A stretch of 64,000 nt of DNA from Sphingomonas sp. PAMC26645 (GCF_004795835.1 NZ_CP039249.1:3571001-3635000), one strand, 5' to 3'. Counted from the first letter of the stretch, positions 18,156 through 26,481 are shown. Made by a program: numbers and translations. The notes: a model not told the origin generated them from the letters alone.

Positions 18156-18665
18156 CTAATCGGCGGGGGTCAAGTCCTGCTCACGCACCAGCTGCCCAAC
18201 GGCCTTCGCACTCGAGTGCCGGGCATCCCGCTTCGGTCCGACGGTCACAATAGTGGGCCCTCCTGGTCGCACGACGCCGAGATCCGCCGATGGCGCTTCC
18301 CGGTCCATGTCTGGCTCGTCGCTGTCGAGCCTTGACCTTGCCCGGCCGACCATGGTCCGTATCCGTCCACGCAATTCCTGCAGCGCCTCGGTCTTGCGAT
18401 CGAGTTCCGCCATCGCCTCAGCCTCTGCTTCGGGATTCTCCCGCTGCGCTTTGTCCATCATGCACACGAGCTGCGCGATCACCGGCGTCGGAAATCCGAC
18501 ATCCTGGGCCAACGCGATCGTGCGCATACGACGAACATCGGCATTGCCGTACGAGCGATAGCCGCTGTCGCGCCGCTCTGGCGCGGGAATGAGGCCCTGC
18601 TTCTCGAAATAACGGATCATCCGTTCCGAGAGGCCACTTGCCTTGGCTGCCTGACCGATGTTCAC
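18156..18665 (-). CDS. MerR-family transcriptional regulator carried by the transposon
   Basis: A 169-residue regulator. The N-terminal winged helix is canonical (MNIGQAAKASGLSERMIRYFEKQGLIP ... GYRSYGNADVRRMRTIALAQDVGFP), followed by a helical dimerisation segment (residues about 85-112) and a divergent C-terminal tail with no cysteine pair that would indicate metal sensing. It is upstream of and co-oriented with tnsA, with a perfect palindrome between them, so it probably controls the tns operon. A MerR-type repressor (CvkR) is known from type V-K CRISPR-associated Tn7-like elements, a useful precedent. Confidence 0.85.
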   Translation of the reverse strand: MNIGQAAKASGLSERMIRYFEKQGLIPAPERRDSGYRSYGNADVRRMRTIALAQDVGFPTPVIAQLVCMMDKAQRENPEAEAEAMAELDRKTEALQELRGRIRTMVGRARSRLDSDEPDMDREAPSADLGVVRPGGPTIVTVGPKRDARHSSAKAVGQLVREQDLTPAD

Positions 18666-18762
18666 GCGACTTACATAGTGAAGAAGGTGCAGCAGATCAA
18701 AGCCGTGTCAGTTGAATGAAGGTGGCCTTGAGGAAAAGGTCGCCGTCGCGACGGAGACTAAC

Positions 18763-19395
18763 ATGGGCAAGGCGATCACCGAGGCATCCTGGATCGGCAA
18801 GGCGGCATACGAGATCATCCAGATCCAGGGCAGTAACGGGCGCCAGGCCAACGCCACCGCTCGCGACCTCGCCAACGGCCTGCTCGACTACGGCATTGAC
18901 ATCGGCCGCATCGACCCGCGCGACTACGTGCGCCAGCACTTAGGCGGTGACAAAGGCACCTCCGCGCTTGACGCCACACTCGGCGAAGGCAAGGCCATCA
19001 CCACCAAGATCCACGTCAGCCACTACGACGACGATGGCCTCGAACTCCACGTCGACGGCGCCAACGGGCTGTTCGGCGACCGCTCGATCTCTTGGGACTT
19101 CGCCAACGGGATCGTCGAGGCCCATAACGGCCGCAGCTGGGACAACGGGCGCGGCTACACGGTCCGTCCGGTCGACGGCCAAGTCGTCGTGACTATGCCC
19201 GCGACCGTCGTCCGCCATGCGGTGACCTTCGCCCTGCCCCGTGCTCAGGCCGTTGCATTCGGCAACGCCTGCCTGAAGGCCGCGACAGAGAAGACAGGTG
19301 TCGATGTCGGCACCGTCGACGCCCGCTGGGGCGCTGAACCGACCAGCCTGGTCGTGCGCACACACATTGCGGAGAAGCTCCGCCTTGCCGCTTGA
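18763..19395 (+). CDS. Unrecognised cargo protein of the Tn7-like element
   Basis: A 210-residue acidic-to-neutral protein from the ATG at 18763, which has GGAG seven bases upstream; a longer frame back to 18712 lacks support. No signal peptide or membrane segment. An N-terminal helical region (AAYEIIQIQGSNGRQANATARDLANGLLDYG) precedes a Gly/Asp-rich beta-type middle (HYDDDGLELHVDGANGLFGDRSISWDF) and a C-terminal alpha/beta part (LPRAQAVAFGNACLKAATEKTG). No family is recognised. It is the only non-transposition cargo and is divergent from the MerR gene, next to the right end. Confidence 0.65.
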   Translation: MGKAITEASWIGKAAYEIIQIQGSNGRQANATARDLANGLLDYGIDIGRIDPRDYVRQHLGGDKGTSALDATLGEGKAITTKIHVSHYDDDGLELHVDGANGLFGDRSISWDFANGIVEAHNGRSWDNGRGYTVRPVDGQVVVTMPATVVRHAVTFALPRAQAVAFGNACLKAATEKTGVDVGTVDARWGAEPTSLVVRTHIAEKLRLAA

Positions 19396-19500
19396 CCGCC
19401 CTTGCGGCCGACCGACGAGAACGCCTCAGCGGCGGCTTGTTGCGCTAGAAGACGATCAAGCAACCGATCAGCGCGCCATCTCGCTGAGACACGGACGTCC

Positions 19501-19576
19501 GGAAATTTCTATTGTCCGGTTGTCCCGCTACTGGAAATTTTCATTGTCACCGGGAGGACTTCATTGTTCGCCCACA
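19501..19576 (-). repeat. Transposon right end with three TnsB-like sites
   Basis: Plus-strand copies GGAAATTTCTATTGTCCGG (19501-19519), GGAAATTTTCATTGTCACC (19533-19551) and GGAGGACTTCATTGTTCGC (19553-19571) share GGA-N5-TTC-TTGT; the terminus reads TGTGGGCGAACA on the minus strand. Three closely spaced repeats at one end and a looser set at the other resembles the asymmetric ends of Tn7. Confidence 0.8.
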
Positions 19577-19581
19577 AAGGA
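19577..19581. repeat. Target-site duplication AAGGA (right copy)
   Basis: Directly follows the terminal ACA; identical to 10523-10527. It lies 20 bases from the last base of the glmS stop codon (19602), within a GAAAGG/CCTTTC inverted repeat that may have been the glmS terminator. Confidence 0.88.
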
Positions 19582-19601
19582 AGAGCTCCCTTTCGCGAAA
19601 G

Positions 19602-21425
19602 CTATTCGACGGTCACGCTCTTCGCCAGGTTTCGCGGCTGGTCGACGTCCGTGCCCTTGAGCACTGCGACATGATACGCGAGCAGCTGCACCGGCACAGC
19701 GTACACCAAAGGCGCGATCAGCGGGTGGACATTGGGCATGGTGATCGTCGCCATGCAGCCTTCGCCGGCCGCCTGGATGCCGTCGGAATCCGAGATCAGC
19801 ACGACCTTCCCGCCGCGTGCCATGACTTCCTGCATGTTGCTGACGGTCTTGTCGAACAGCGGCCCCGACGGCGCGATGACGATGACTGGCACATGCTCGT
19901 CGATCAGTGCGATAGGGCCGTGCTTCATCTCGCCCGCGGCATAGCCCTCGGCGTGGATGTAGCTGATTTCCTTCAGCTTCAACGCGCCTTCTAGTGCCAG
20001 CGGGTAATCGGTCCCGCGGCCGAGATACAGCACGTCGCGCGCGCCGGCGATGTTGTGCGCCATCGCCTCGATCGCCTCGTCATACGCCAGCGCGCCGTTG
20101 AGCGCGGCGGGTGCCTCGGCGAGGTGGCGGACGATCTCGCGCTCCTGGTCCCTCGTCAGCAACCCCTTCGCGCGTGCCAGGTTTGCAGCAAGTGCAGCGA
20201 GCACGGCGAGCTGGCAGGTGAACGCCTTCGTCGAGGCGACGCCGATCTCGGGACCAGCATGCGTCGGGAGCAACAGATCCGCCTCGCGCGCCATCGAGCT
20301 GGTCGGCACGTTGACGACGACCGCGATCTTCTGACCCTCGGCCTTCGCATGACGCAGCGCGGCGAGCGTGTCCGCGGTCTCGCCCGACTGCGAGATGAAG
20401 AGCGCGAGGCCGCCGTCTTCCATCACCGGCGCGCGGTAGCGGAATTCGGAGGCGACATCGAGATCGACGGGCACGCGCGCGAACTGCTCGAACCAGTATT
20501 TGGCGACCATGCCGGCGTAGAAGCTCGTGCCGCACGCGACGATCGTCACGCGCTTGATCGTGGACAGGTCGAACTCGGGGATTGGCAGCGAGACCTCGCC
20601 TTCCATCCGCTTCAGATACGAGCGGAGCGTCTGCGCGACGACGATCGGCTGCTCGTAGATCTCCTTGAGCATGTAATGCTTGTGGTTGCCCTTCGAGATC
20701 ACCTCGCCGGTGATTCCGGACAGCGTGATCGCGCGCTCGACGGGCGCGTTGTCGCGGTCATAGACCTGTGCGCCGTCGCGGGTCAGCACGACCCAGTCGC
20801 CCTCGTCGAGATACGCGATCCGCTGCGTCAGCGGAGCGAGCGCCAGCGCGTCCGAGCCGAGATACATCTCGCCCTCACCGTGACCAACCACCAACGGCGA
20901 ACCGAGCCGCGCGCCGATCAGCAAATCGGGATGCTGGCGGAACAGGATCGCGAGCGCGAACGCTCCGTGCAGGCGCGGCAGGATCTCGCGGACGGCCGAA
21001 ACCGGGTCCATGCCTGCCTCGACCTTCTCGCTGATCAGGTGCGCGACGACTTCGGTGTCGGTCTCGCTGGTGAACGTGCGGCCGCGCGCGATCAGTTCGT
21101 CGCGAAGCGGCTTGAAGTTCTCGATGATGCCGTTGTGGACCACCGCGACTTCGCCGGTGGCATGGGGATGCGCGTTGTTGGTGGTCGGGCCGCCATGCGT
21201 CGCCCAACGCGTATGCGCGATACCGGTCTTGCCGGGCAGCGGATGCGCGGCGAGTTCGTTCGCCAGATTGACCAGCTTGCCCGACGCCCGCCGCCGCTCG
21301 ATCGCGCCGTCATTGTCGGTCGCGATGCCGGCCGAATCATAGCCGCGATATTCGAGCCGCTTCAGGCCATCCAGGAGACGACCGGCAACATCTTCGCCGC
21401 TCAGGATTCCAACGATACCACACAT
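19602..21425 (-). CDS. glmS: Glutamine-fructose-6-phosphate aminotransferase (isomerising)
   Basis: Makes glucosamine-6-phosphate from fructose-6-phosphate and glutamine, the first step towards UDP-GlcNAc for peptidoglycan and LPS. 607 residues: N-terminal glutaminase with nucleophile Cys2 (MCGIVGILS), HTRWATHG and ENFKPLRDEL, then two SIS domains (VACGTSFYAG, SQSGETADT, ASTKAFTCQL) and the conserved C-terminus QPRNLAKSVTVE. That C-terminal coding segment is the recognition site of TnsD in Tn7, and a Tn7-like element is inserted just past it. Co-oriented with glmU, 26 bases upstream. Confidence 0.97.
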   Translation of the reverse strand: MCGIVGILSGEDVAGRLLDGLKRLEYRGYDSAGIATDNDGAIERRRASGKLVNLANELAAHPLPGKTGIAHTRWATHGGPTTNNAHPHATGEVAVVHNGIIENFKPLRDELIARGRTFTSETDTEVVAHLISEKVEAGMDPVSAVREILPRLHGAFALAILFRQHPDLLIGARLGSPLVVGHGEGEMYLGSDALALAPLTQRIAYLDEGDWVVLTRDGAQVYDRDNAPVERAITLSGITGEVISKGNHKHYMLKEIYEQPIVVAQTLRSYLKRMEGEVSLPIPEFDLSTIKRVTIVACGTSFYAGMVAKYWFEQFARVPVDLDVASEFRYRAPVMEDGGLALFISQSGETADTLAALRHAKAEGQKIAVVVNVPTSSMAREADLLLPTHAGPEIGVASTKAFTCQLAVLAALAANLARAKGLLTRDQEREIVRHLAEAPAALNGALAYDEAIEAMAHNIAGARDVLYLGRGTDYPLALEGALKLKEISYIHAEGYAAGEMKHGPIALIDEHVPVIVIAPSGPLFDKTVSNMQEVMARGGKVVLISDSDGIQAAGEGCMATITMPNVHPLIAPLVYAVPVQLLAYHVAVLKGTDVDQPRNLAKSVTVE

Positions 21426-21451
21426 TTACATCATACTCCGTGGAACGGGTC

Positions 21452-22846
21452 TTACTTGCCGCTTGCTTGGGCGGCCTTACGCGCGATCATGCCGTCGCGA
21501 AAGCGCCTGGCCCAGCCGGGCCTCGCGATTTGCGGCGGGCGGACCAGTGCCAGCGCATCGGCCTCGACGTCCTGAGTCACGACCGATCCCGCGGCGACGA
21601 TGGCACCTGCGCCGATCGTGACAGGCGCGACCAGTGCGGAGTTCGAACCGATGAACGCGCCCTCGCCGATCACGGTGCGGTATTTGAAGTAACCGTCGTA
21701 GTTGCAGGTGATCGTCCCCGCGCCAATATTCGCGCCCGCGCCGATGTCCGCGTCGCCGATATAGGTGAGGTGGCTGACTTTCGCCCCTTCGCCGATGATC
21801 GCCTTTTTTATCTCGACGAAATTGCCGACCTTGGCATCCGCATGCAGATCCGCGCCGGGACGGAGGCGGGCGAACGGACCGACGTTCGCTCCCTTGCCGA
21901 CCGAGGCGCCCTCGACGTGGCTGAACGCGTGGATCGTCGCGCCATCAGCGATGCGCGCGCCGGGGCCGAACACGACGTTGGGCTCGATCACGACGTCGCG
22001 GCCGAGGACCGTGTCGTGCGAGAACCAGACCGTGTCGGGCGCGATCAACGTGACGCCGTCGGCCATCACCTGCGCGCGTCGCGTTGCCTGCCATGCCCCT
22101 TCAACGCTGGCGAGTTCACCGCGACTGTTGACGCCGGCGACTTCGTCCGCGCCGGTTTCGATGACCGCGGACGATCGGCCGGCGGCTGCGGCAAGCTCGA
22201 CGATGTCGGTAAAGTAATATTCGCCCGCCGCATTGTCGTTGCCGAGCCGGTTGAGCAACGCGAACAGATCGGTCGATCGTACCGCCATCAGCCCGGAATT
22301 GCACAGCGTCACGGCGCGTTCCGCCTCCGACGCGTCCTTATACTCGACGATCCGGTCCATCCGGCCCGCGGCATTAGCGATCACGCGACCATAGGCCCCG
22401 GGATTTTCAGGGCGAAAGCCGAGCACGACGACGGCGGGCGTGTCGTCGGCGTGCAACCGGTCGATCATCCGCTGCATCGTCGTGGCGGTGACGAGCGGAA
22501 CGTCGCCGTAGAGGATCAGGACGTCGCCCTCGAACCCGGCCAGCGCGTCGCGGGCCTGCGCGACCGCGTGGCCGGTGCCGAGTTGCTCCGCCTGGAGCGC
22601 AGTGGCGATCCCAAGCGGCGCCACCGCCGCCTCGACCTGTTCACGCCCCGCCCCCGTCACGACGACGGTCTTCGCCGGCTGCAACGCCGCCGCGCTTGCG
22701 ACGAGATGCAGCAGCATCGGTCGGCCGGCGATCGGGTGAAGCACCTTGTGAAGATCAGATTTCATCCGCGTACCCTTGCCGGCAGCGAGGATCACGACTG
22801 CGATGGGGTGGGCTGGAATCGGTTGGTCGATGGAATGCGTCGTCAT
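21452..22846 (-). CDS. glmU: Bifunctional UDP-GlcNAc pyrophosphorylase/GlcN-1-P acetyltransferase
   Basis: A 464-residue two-domain enzyme completing UDP-GlcNAc synthesis. The N-terminal nucleotidyltransferase has LAAGKGTRMKSDLHKVLHPIAGRPM; the C-terminal left-handed beta-helix has hexapeptide repeats (IGAGANIGAGTITCNYDG) and ends with ALALVRPPQIARPGWARRF. The ATG at 22846 fits the family; longer frames extend into the glmU-gph intergenic region. Operon with glmS; divergent from gph across 62 bases. Confidence 0.96.
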   Translation of the reverse strand: MTTHSIDQPIPAHPIAVVILAAGKGTRMKSDLHKVLHPIAGRPMLLHLVASAAALQPAKTVVVTGAGREQVEAAVAPLGIATALQAEQLGTGHAVAQARDALAGFEGDVLILYGDVPLVTATTMQRMIDRLHADDTPAVVVLGFRPENPGAYGRVIANAAGRMDRIVEYKDASEAERAVTLCNSGLMAVRSTDLFALLNRLGNDNAAGEYYFTDIVELAAAAGRSSAVIETGADEVAGVNSRGELASVEGAWQATRRAQVMADGVTLIAPDTVWFSHDTVLGRDVVIEPNVVFGPGARIADGATIHAFSHVEGASVGKGANVGPFARLRPGADLHADAKVGNFVEIKKAIIGEGAKVSHLTYIGDADIGAGANIGAGTITCNYDGYFKYRTVIGEGAFIGSNSALVAPVTIGAGAIVAAGSVVTQDVEADALALVRPPQIARPGWARRFRDGMIARKAAQASGK

Positions 22847-22908
22847 GGAAGGATCGCTGCCACGAAAGCCTTGCCAATTCCATAGTCTCGCTGGCAGGCC
22901 CGCACCCA

Positions 22909-23592
22909 ATGACGCATTTTTTATTCGATATCGTCGGGTTCGACCTCGACGGCACGTTGCTGGACACGAGCGGCGACCTAGCCGCCGCGGTCAACCACGC
23001 GCTTGCTTCGGTCGATCGCCCACCGCTTACCGTCGCGCAGGTCAAGCCGATGATCGGCGGCGGCGCCCGGCACATGCTCAAGCAGGGCCTGACCGCGACC
23101 GGCGGTTATGACGAGCCGATGCTCGATACGCTGCACGCCGCGCTGCTCGCCTATTACGAGGCGAATATCTGTGTGCTGACAAAGCCTTATCCGGGGGCGA
23201 TCGATGCGCTGGACGCCTTGGCTGCGAAGGGCGTGACGCTGGGGATCGTCACCAACAAGGTCGAACGGTTCGCGCGGACCGTGCTGGGCGAACTTGGGCT
23301 GGCCGATCGATTTGCCTGCATCCTGGGCGGCGATACGATGGCGGAGTCGAAGCCCTCTCCGATGCCGATCCACGAGATGGTGAAGCTTTGTCGTGAAAGC
23401 GGGGGCGGCGGAGACCGCGCTGCGTTCGTCGGCGATTCGATCTTCGACATCCAGGCCGGGCAAGCAGCAGGCCTGCCGACGATCGCGTGCAGCTTCGGTT
23501 TTCTGATGCAGCCCGTAGCAGAGCTTGGCGCCGACGCGGTGATCGACGGTTTCGACGAACTCATCCCGACGCTCGAAAGGCTTGGCGCATGA
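22909..23592 (+). CDS. gph: Phosphoglycolate phosphatase-type HAD hydrolase
   Basis: A 227-residue HAD-superfamily phosphatase. Motif I is FDLDGTLLDT with nucleophile D12 and D14, motif II ITNKVE, motif III lysine in ESKPSPMP and motif IV FVGDSIFDIQAG, with the helical cap between I and II, as in Gph. It probably removes 2-phosphoglycolate formed in DNA repair or oxidative metabolism, though HAD substrate calls are uncertain. Start at 22909 chosen because the HAD motif begins 10 residues later. It overlaps the next gene as ATGA. Confidence 0.85.
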   Translation: MTHFLFDIVGFDLDGTLLDTSGDLAAAVNHALASVDRPPLTVAQVKPMIGGGARHMLKQGLTATGGYDEPMLDTLHAALLAYYEANICVLTKPYPGAIDALDALAAKGVTLGIVTNKVERFARTVLGELGLADRFACILGGDTMAESKPSPMPIHEMVKLCRESGGGGDRAAFVGDSIFDIQAGQAAGLPTIACSFGFLMQPVAELGADAVIDGFDELIPTLERLGA

Positions 23593-23948
23593 ACCGGACA
23601 ACGCTCACGCGTATCGCCCTGGTCGTGGCGATCGTGTTCGCGGTGACGATGGCGCTGCTGCCGAAGCCGCCGCACATGCCGATCGACCAGTTCGGCGACA
23701 AGTTCGGGCATATGCTCGCCTTCGCGACGATGGCGCTGCTGGCTGCGCTGTCGTTTCCGACCGCGCGGCTGTTCCGGATCGGCGAGCGGCTGTCGTTCCT
23801 CGGCGCGATGATCGAGGTCCTGCAGGCGATCCCGTCGCTCCACCGCGATTGCGATATTCACGACTGGATCGCCGATACGCTGGCGATCACCGCGGTGTTG
23901 CTGATCGTCTGGGCCGTCCGGCGCAGGCGCGGCGCTCGGCTCAACTAA
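23589..23948 (+). CDS. VanZ-like small membrane protein
   Basis: A 119-residue protein with about four membrane segments (roughly 8-24, 40-57, 67-80, 96-113) and the VanZ-family features DKFGHMLAFATMALL and RDCDIHDWIADTLAI. Function is not defined for such short members. ATGA overlap with gph shows co-translation; its stop overlaps the stop of the convergent nucleotidyltransferase gene. Confidence 0.75.
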   Translation: MNRTTLTRIALVVAIVFAVTMALLPKPPHMPIDQFGDKFGHMLAFATMALLAALSFPTARLFRIGERLSFLGAMIEVLQAIPSLHRDCDIHDWIADTLAITAVLLIVWAVRRRRGARLN

Positions 23949-24934
23949 CCCTTGCGCCACTTGGTCCAGAGGTGGCGGGCAAGCATCGCTGGCGGCATGC
24001 GTAACCAGTGCGAGCGGACGTAGAAGGCTAGCCGGGTGATCGGTCGGGTTGGCCTGCCCCAACCGTCTCGCGCGGTGATGCGGCGAATGTAGAGACGATC
24101 GGCCCCGCGCGCGGTTCCTTCGGCGAAGAGCGCATCGACGAGGCGCAACGATCGGGCCACTTCGCGGGACAGGCCGTGCCTCTGCGCCTCCGCGTCCTGC
24201 CCGTCGGTGCCGAACTCGTCGACGAGACAGCGAATATCCCACAGGTTGCGCAAGCCACCGGCGAGATCGCCATCGGCGAACAGATGCGCCGCGGCGTGAA
24301 CCAGCATGCCGTTGTGGGAAAGCGTTCGCAGGCCGTTCTCCAGCGCCATGCTTCCGTCGATCAGCGCCGCCGCATCGGGCGTGATCCGTGCGGTCAGCGG
24401 CAATATGGTGTGGTGGACGTCGATCATCCGGTCGCGGTCGCGGTGGATCAGCGGCGGGAGCTCGTGCATCCAGCGGCGATAATAGACGTCGTCATACGGG
24501 TCGGGCTTCACCCATTCCCATCCAGCCGCGAGCAGCGCCGCCTCGACCGCATCGAGCGATGCACGCGGCACAAGAATATCGAGATCGCCGATCGATCGCC
24601 CCTGCCCCGCCGACAAACCCGCCGCGACGAACGCGGTGCCCTTCAGCAGGATGACTGGGCAATCGACCGCAGATAGCGCCCGCCGGGCCATCTCAGCCTC
24701 CCATAGCGCGGCGCGGCGGCCGTGCTCGGCGGCGGCGCGGGCGTCGGCCAGGATGGCCTTCACGCCATCAGGCATCTGCAGGCCGTCGAGACGCATCGCC
24801 AGCGTACCGATCAACTGCTCCGCCCGCGCCATCGTCAGCAGTGCGGTCCAGCCGTCCGCATCGAACTCGGCGACGCTGCCCGGATCGGCGAGCGCGCGAG
24901 CGAGGATGCGGGCGTCGCTCACAGCGCGGACCAT
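23945..24934 (-). CDS. Nucleotidyltransferase-family protein of the HPr-rel-A cluster
   Basis: A 329-residue protein of the Pfam NTP_transf_5 type. The nucleotidyltransferase signature is ILLKGTAFVAAGL...RSIGDLDILV with the paired aspartates of D-x-D, followed by DVHHTILPL and MLVHAAAHLFAD. Such proteins occur beside HprK-related kinases and PqqD-like proteins in sphingomonads and exosortase-bearing bacteria. Start could be the ATG at 24934 or a GTG at 24922 that overlaps the upstream stop as GTGA, matching the other junctions in the cluster. Last gene of a four-gene minus-strand operon. Confidence 0.8.
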   Translation of the reverse strand: MVRAVSDARILARALADPGSVAEFDADGWTALLTMARAEQLIGTLAMRLDGLQMPDGVKAILADARAAAEHGRRAALWEAEMARRALSAVDCPVILLKGTAFVAAGLSAGQGRSIGDLDILVPRASLDAVEAALLAAGWEWVKPDPYDDVYYRRWMHELPPLIHRDRDRMIDVHHTILPLTARITPDAAALIDGSMALENGLRTLSHNGMLVHAAAHLFADGDLAGGLRNLWDIRCLVDEFGTDGQDAEAQRHGLSREVARSLRLVDALFAEGTARGADRLYIRRITARDGWGRPTRPITRLAFYVRSHWLRMPPAMLARHLWTKWRKG

Positions 24935-25779
24935 AGCGCCTCGACCTGCTCGATCGCGCTTGCCCCGTCCGGATAATCGATCGCGACCGAAGGAACGTCG
25001 GCGATCAAGCCCGTCAGCGACCGAAAGCCGGCCTCGCCCAGCGCGATGTAATTGGTCGAGGCCTGCGTCATCCGCACGAACGCCTCGGCCGGCGGCACCG
25101 ATCGCGTCTCCGCCTCGAAACCATAGCGCGGAAACACCAATAGCGCGGGCGTTACGGGCACATCCATCGCCGCGATCGCGCGCGCGTCGGGGACCATGTG
25201 GCGGATGTCGCCTTTCGGCGTCGCCGGCATCAACGGCCCCATCCGCGCATCAGGCCACGCCAACTCGGCCGCAGCGATCGCTTCGTTCTTAAGACTGATC
25301 AATCGTGGGAACGCGTGGACCAGCCCGGTCGCGGGATCGAGCAACGCGAACTCGTCCCCCATGAACCGCCAGCCCTTCGCCGCGAGCAAGGTCGCGAGCG
25401 TCGACTTCCCAGCGCCCGAGATGCCGGTCATCAACAGGGCGCGACCATCGCGCTCGACTGCGGACGCGTGGAGCAGCAGATAGCGGCGGGCGCCCAGCGC
25501 CATCTGAAGATTCATCGCCATCTCGGCTGCGAGCAATCCCTGGCGAAGCGGCAAGGGTGCAGCTTCGGGGAGCATGTAGTCGCCACCGATCTCGACGGAC
25601 GGGCGGATGAACCGTCGCCACGGACGCCGCGCAAACAGGCGCACGGTGAAGTCGGGGATGCCGTCGTGCGGCTTCGGGTAACCGCGGTACAGGCTTCGAA
25701 GTTCGGCGATCGGCGCGCGCCAGTCGGAGCCGATGCGGAAACCAACCGGCCCGATACGGACGGAAAAATCGTGCCTCAT
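24919..25779 (-). CDS. HprK-related kinase A
   Basis: A 286-residue protein related to the C-terminal domain of HPr kinase/phosphorylase. Walker A is GISGAGKST (119-127) preceded by LLLHASAVERDGRALLMTG, and FMGDEFALLDPATG and PKGDIRHM follow. It lacks the HPr kinase N-terminal domain and there is no PTS gene nearby, so it most likely acts in the HPr-rel-A peptide system with the PqqD-like protein and nucleotidyltransferase. ATGA overlap with the PqqD-like gene upstream. Confidence 0.85.
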   Translation of the reverse strand: MRHDFSVRIGPVGFRIGSDWRAPIAELRSLYRGYPKPHDGIPDFTVRLFARRPWRRFIRPSVEIGGDYMLPEAAPLPLRQGLLAAEMAMNLQMALGARRYLLLHASAVERDGRALLMTGISGAGKSTLATLLAAKGWRFMGDEFALLDPATGLVHAFPRLISLKNEAIAAAELAWPDARMGPLMPATPKGDIRHMVPDARAIAAMDVPVTPALLVFPRYGFEAETRSVPPAEAFVRMTQASTNYIALGEAGFRSLTGLIADVPSVAIDYPDGASAIEQVEALWSAL

Positions 25780-26051
25780 GCCCGCTCGATCAGTCCGGCT
25801 TCGACCAGTTCTTCGAGCCGTGCCGCCAAAGCCTCACGCGTACCGTCATCGAGATCATAGTCACGTCCAAGCCGCTCTAGGAGGACGTCCAACGACGATG
25901 CTCCCTCGCCTAACACCGCCAGAATCTGCGGCGCGGGTTCGGTCAGTAAGTGCGTGATCCCCGACGCGCGATGATAGACCGCGGTGAATTCATCGAGCGG
26001 CGCGATCAGCAGGCCTCCGTCGGGCGGTCCCCGAAAGATCGTCCCCGACAC
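25776..26051 (-). CDS. PqqD-like protein of the HPr-rel-A system
   Basis: A 91-residue PqqD-type winged-helix protein, a fold that serves as leader-peptide recognition element in RiPP systems. Features: LIAPLDEFTAVYHRASGITHLLTEPAPQILAVL and the C-terminal ALAARLEELVEAGLIER. The GTG at 26051 starts four bases after the stop of the upstream gene; the longer frame to 26279 is inside that gene and is rejected. Confidence 0.75.
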   Translation of the reverse strand: MSGTIFRGPPDGGLLIAPLDEFTAVYHRASGITHLLTEPAPQILAVLGEGASSLDVLLERLGRDYDLDDGTREALAARLEELVEAGLIERA

Positions 26052-26055
26052 GGCC

Positions 26056-26481
26056 TCAGCCGCGCGGCATCTGCAACGATGCAAAGCAGGTGAAGCCGCC
26101 TTGGCCGCGCTGCAACCGGCGGATATATTTGACGTACGCGCGGCTGCGGTCCGAATCGGTGCCGGGCAGCGTGCTGCCGCTGGCCATCGCGCGCTTGACC
26201 TCTTCGCCCTTGAACGCGCGCGTCGACGGCGGGAAGGCGCCCTTGGTGCGCGCCGGCACGACGCCGCCGTTCGCATCAATATAGCTGCCGGCGCGGCCCG
26301 GATCGGGCACCGGAATCTCGCAATTCAGCACCGAGCCGGCGGTCTGCGCGAGCGCCGGGCGAATCGACACCACCATGCCTGCGGTCGCGGCGCCGAGCGC
26401 CAGCACGCGGCGACGCGATGGAACGCCGGTGTCGGTCTCCGCGGCTGCGACTGGGTCTTGGTTGAGTTCGATGTCGTCCAT
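26056..26481 (-). CDS. Tat-type exported protein at the head of the HPr-rel-A cluster
   Basis: A 141-residue protein with an N-terminal twin-arginine-like signal (SRRRVLALGAATAGMVVSI...ALAQ, cleavage near residue 46) and a mature part with two cysteines (VLNCEIPVP; GFTCFASLQMPRG). The ATG at 26481 follows AGGGGC. It is the first gene of the four-gene cluster, so it is a candidate substrate for the PqqD/HprK-related machinery; that is inference. Family not recognised. Confidence 0.7.
   Translation of the reverse strand: MDDIELNQDPVAAAETDTGVPSRRRVLALGAATAGMVVSIRPALAQTAGSVLNCEIPVPDPGRAGSYIDANGGVVPARTKGAFPPSTRAFKGEEVKRAMASGSTLPGTDSDRSRAYVKYIRRLQRGQGGFTCFASLQMPRG

Larger units (their letters stand above)
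10528..19576. mobile_element. Complete Tn7-like transposon at attTn7 (glmS-proximal), 9,049 bp
   Basis: Left end TGTAGCCTGACAATATAG and right end (minus strand) TGTGGGCGAACAATGAAG start with TGT and carry repeated G-ACAAT-TTCC motifs like TnsB sites; the right terminus closely resembles the end of Tn7 itself. The element is bracketed by AAGGA duplications. It lies about 20 bases beyond the glmS stop codon with its tnsA-proximal end facing glmS, exactly as for Tn7. Content from right to left: unknown cargo protein, MerR-family regulator, tnsA, tnsB, tnsC, tnsD-like, tniQ. There is no tnsE and no cas gene. Everything needed for TnsD-type homing seems intact, so the element may be active. Confidence 0.93.

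Noticed and set aside
10528..19576. Possible CRISPR-associated transposon
   Set aside because: No cas-like gene and no regularly spaced repeat array inside or near the element; the two TniQ proteins alone do not prove CRISPR targeting.
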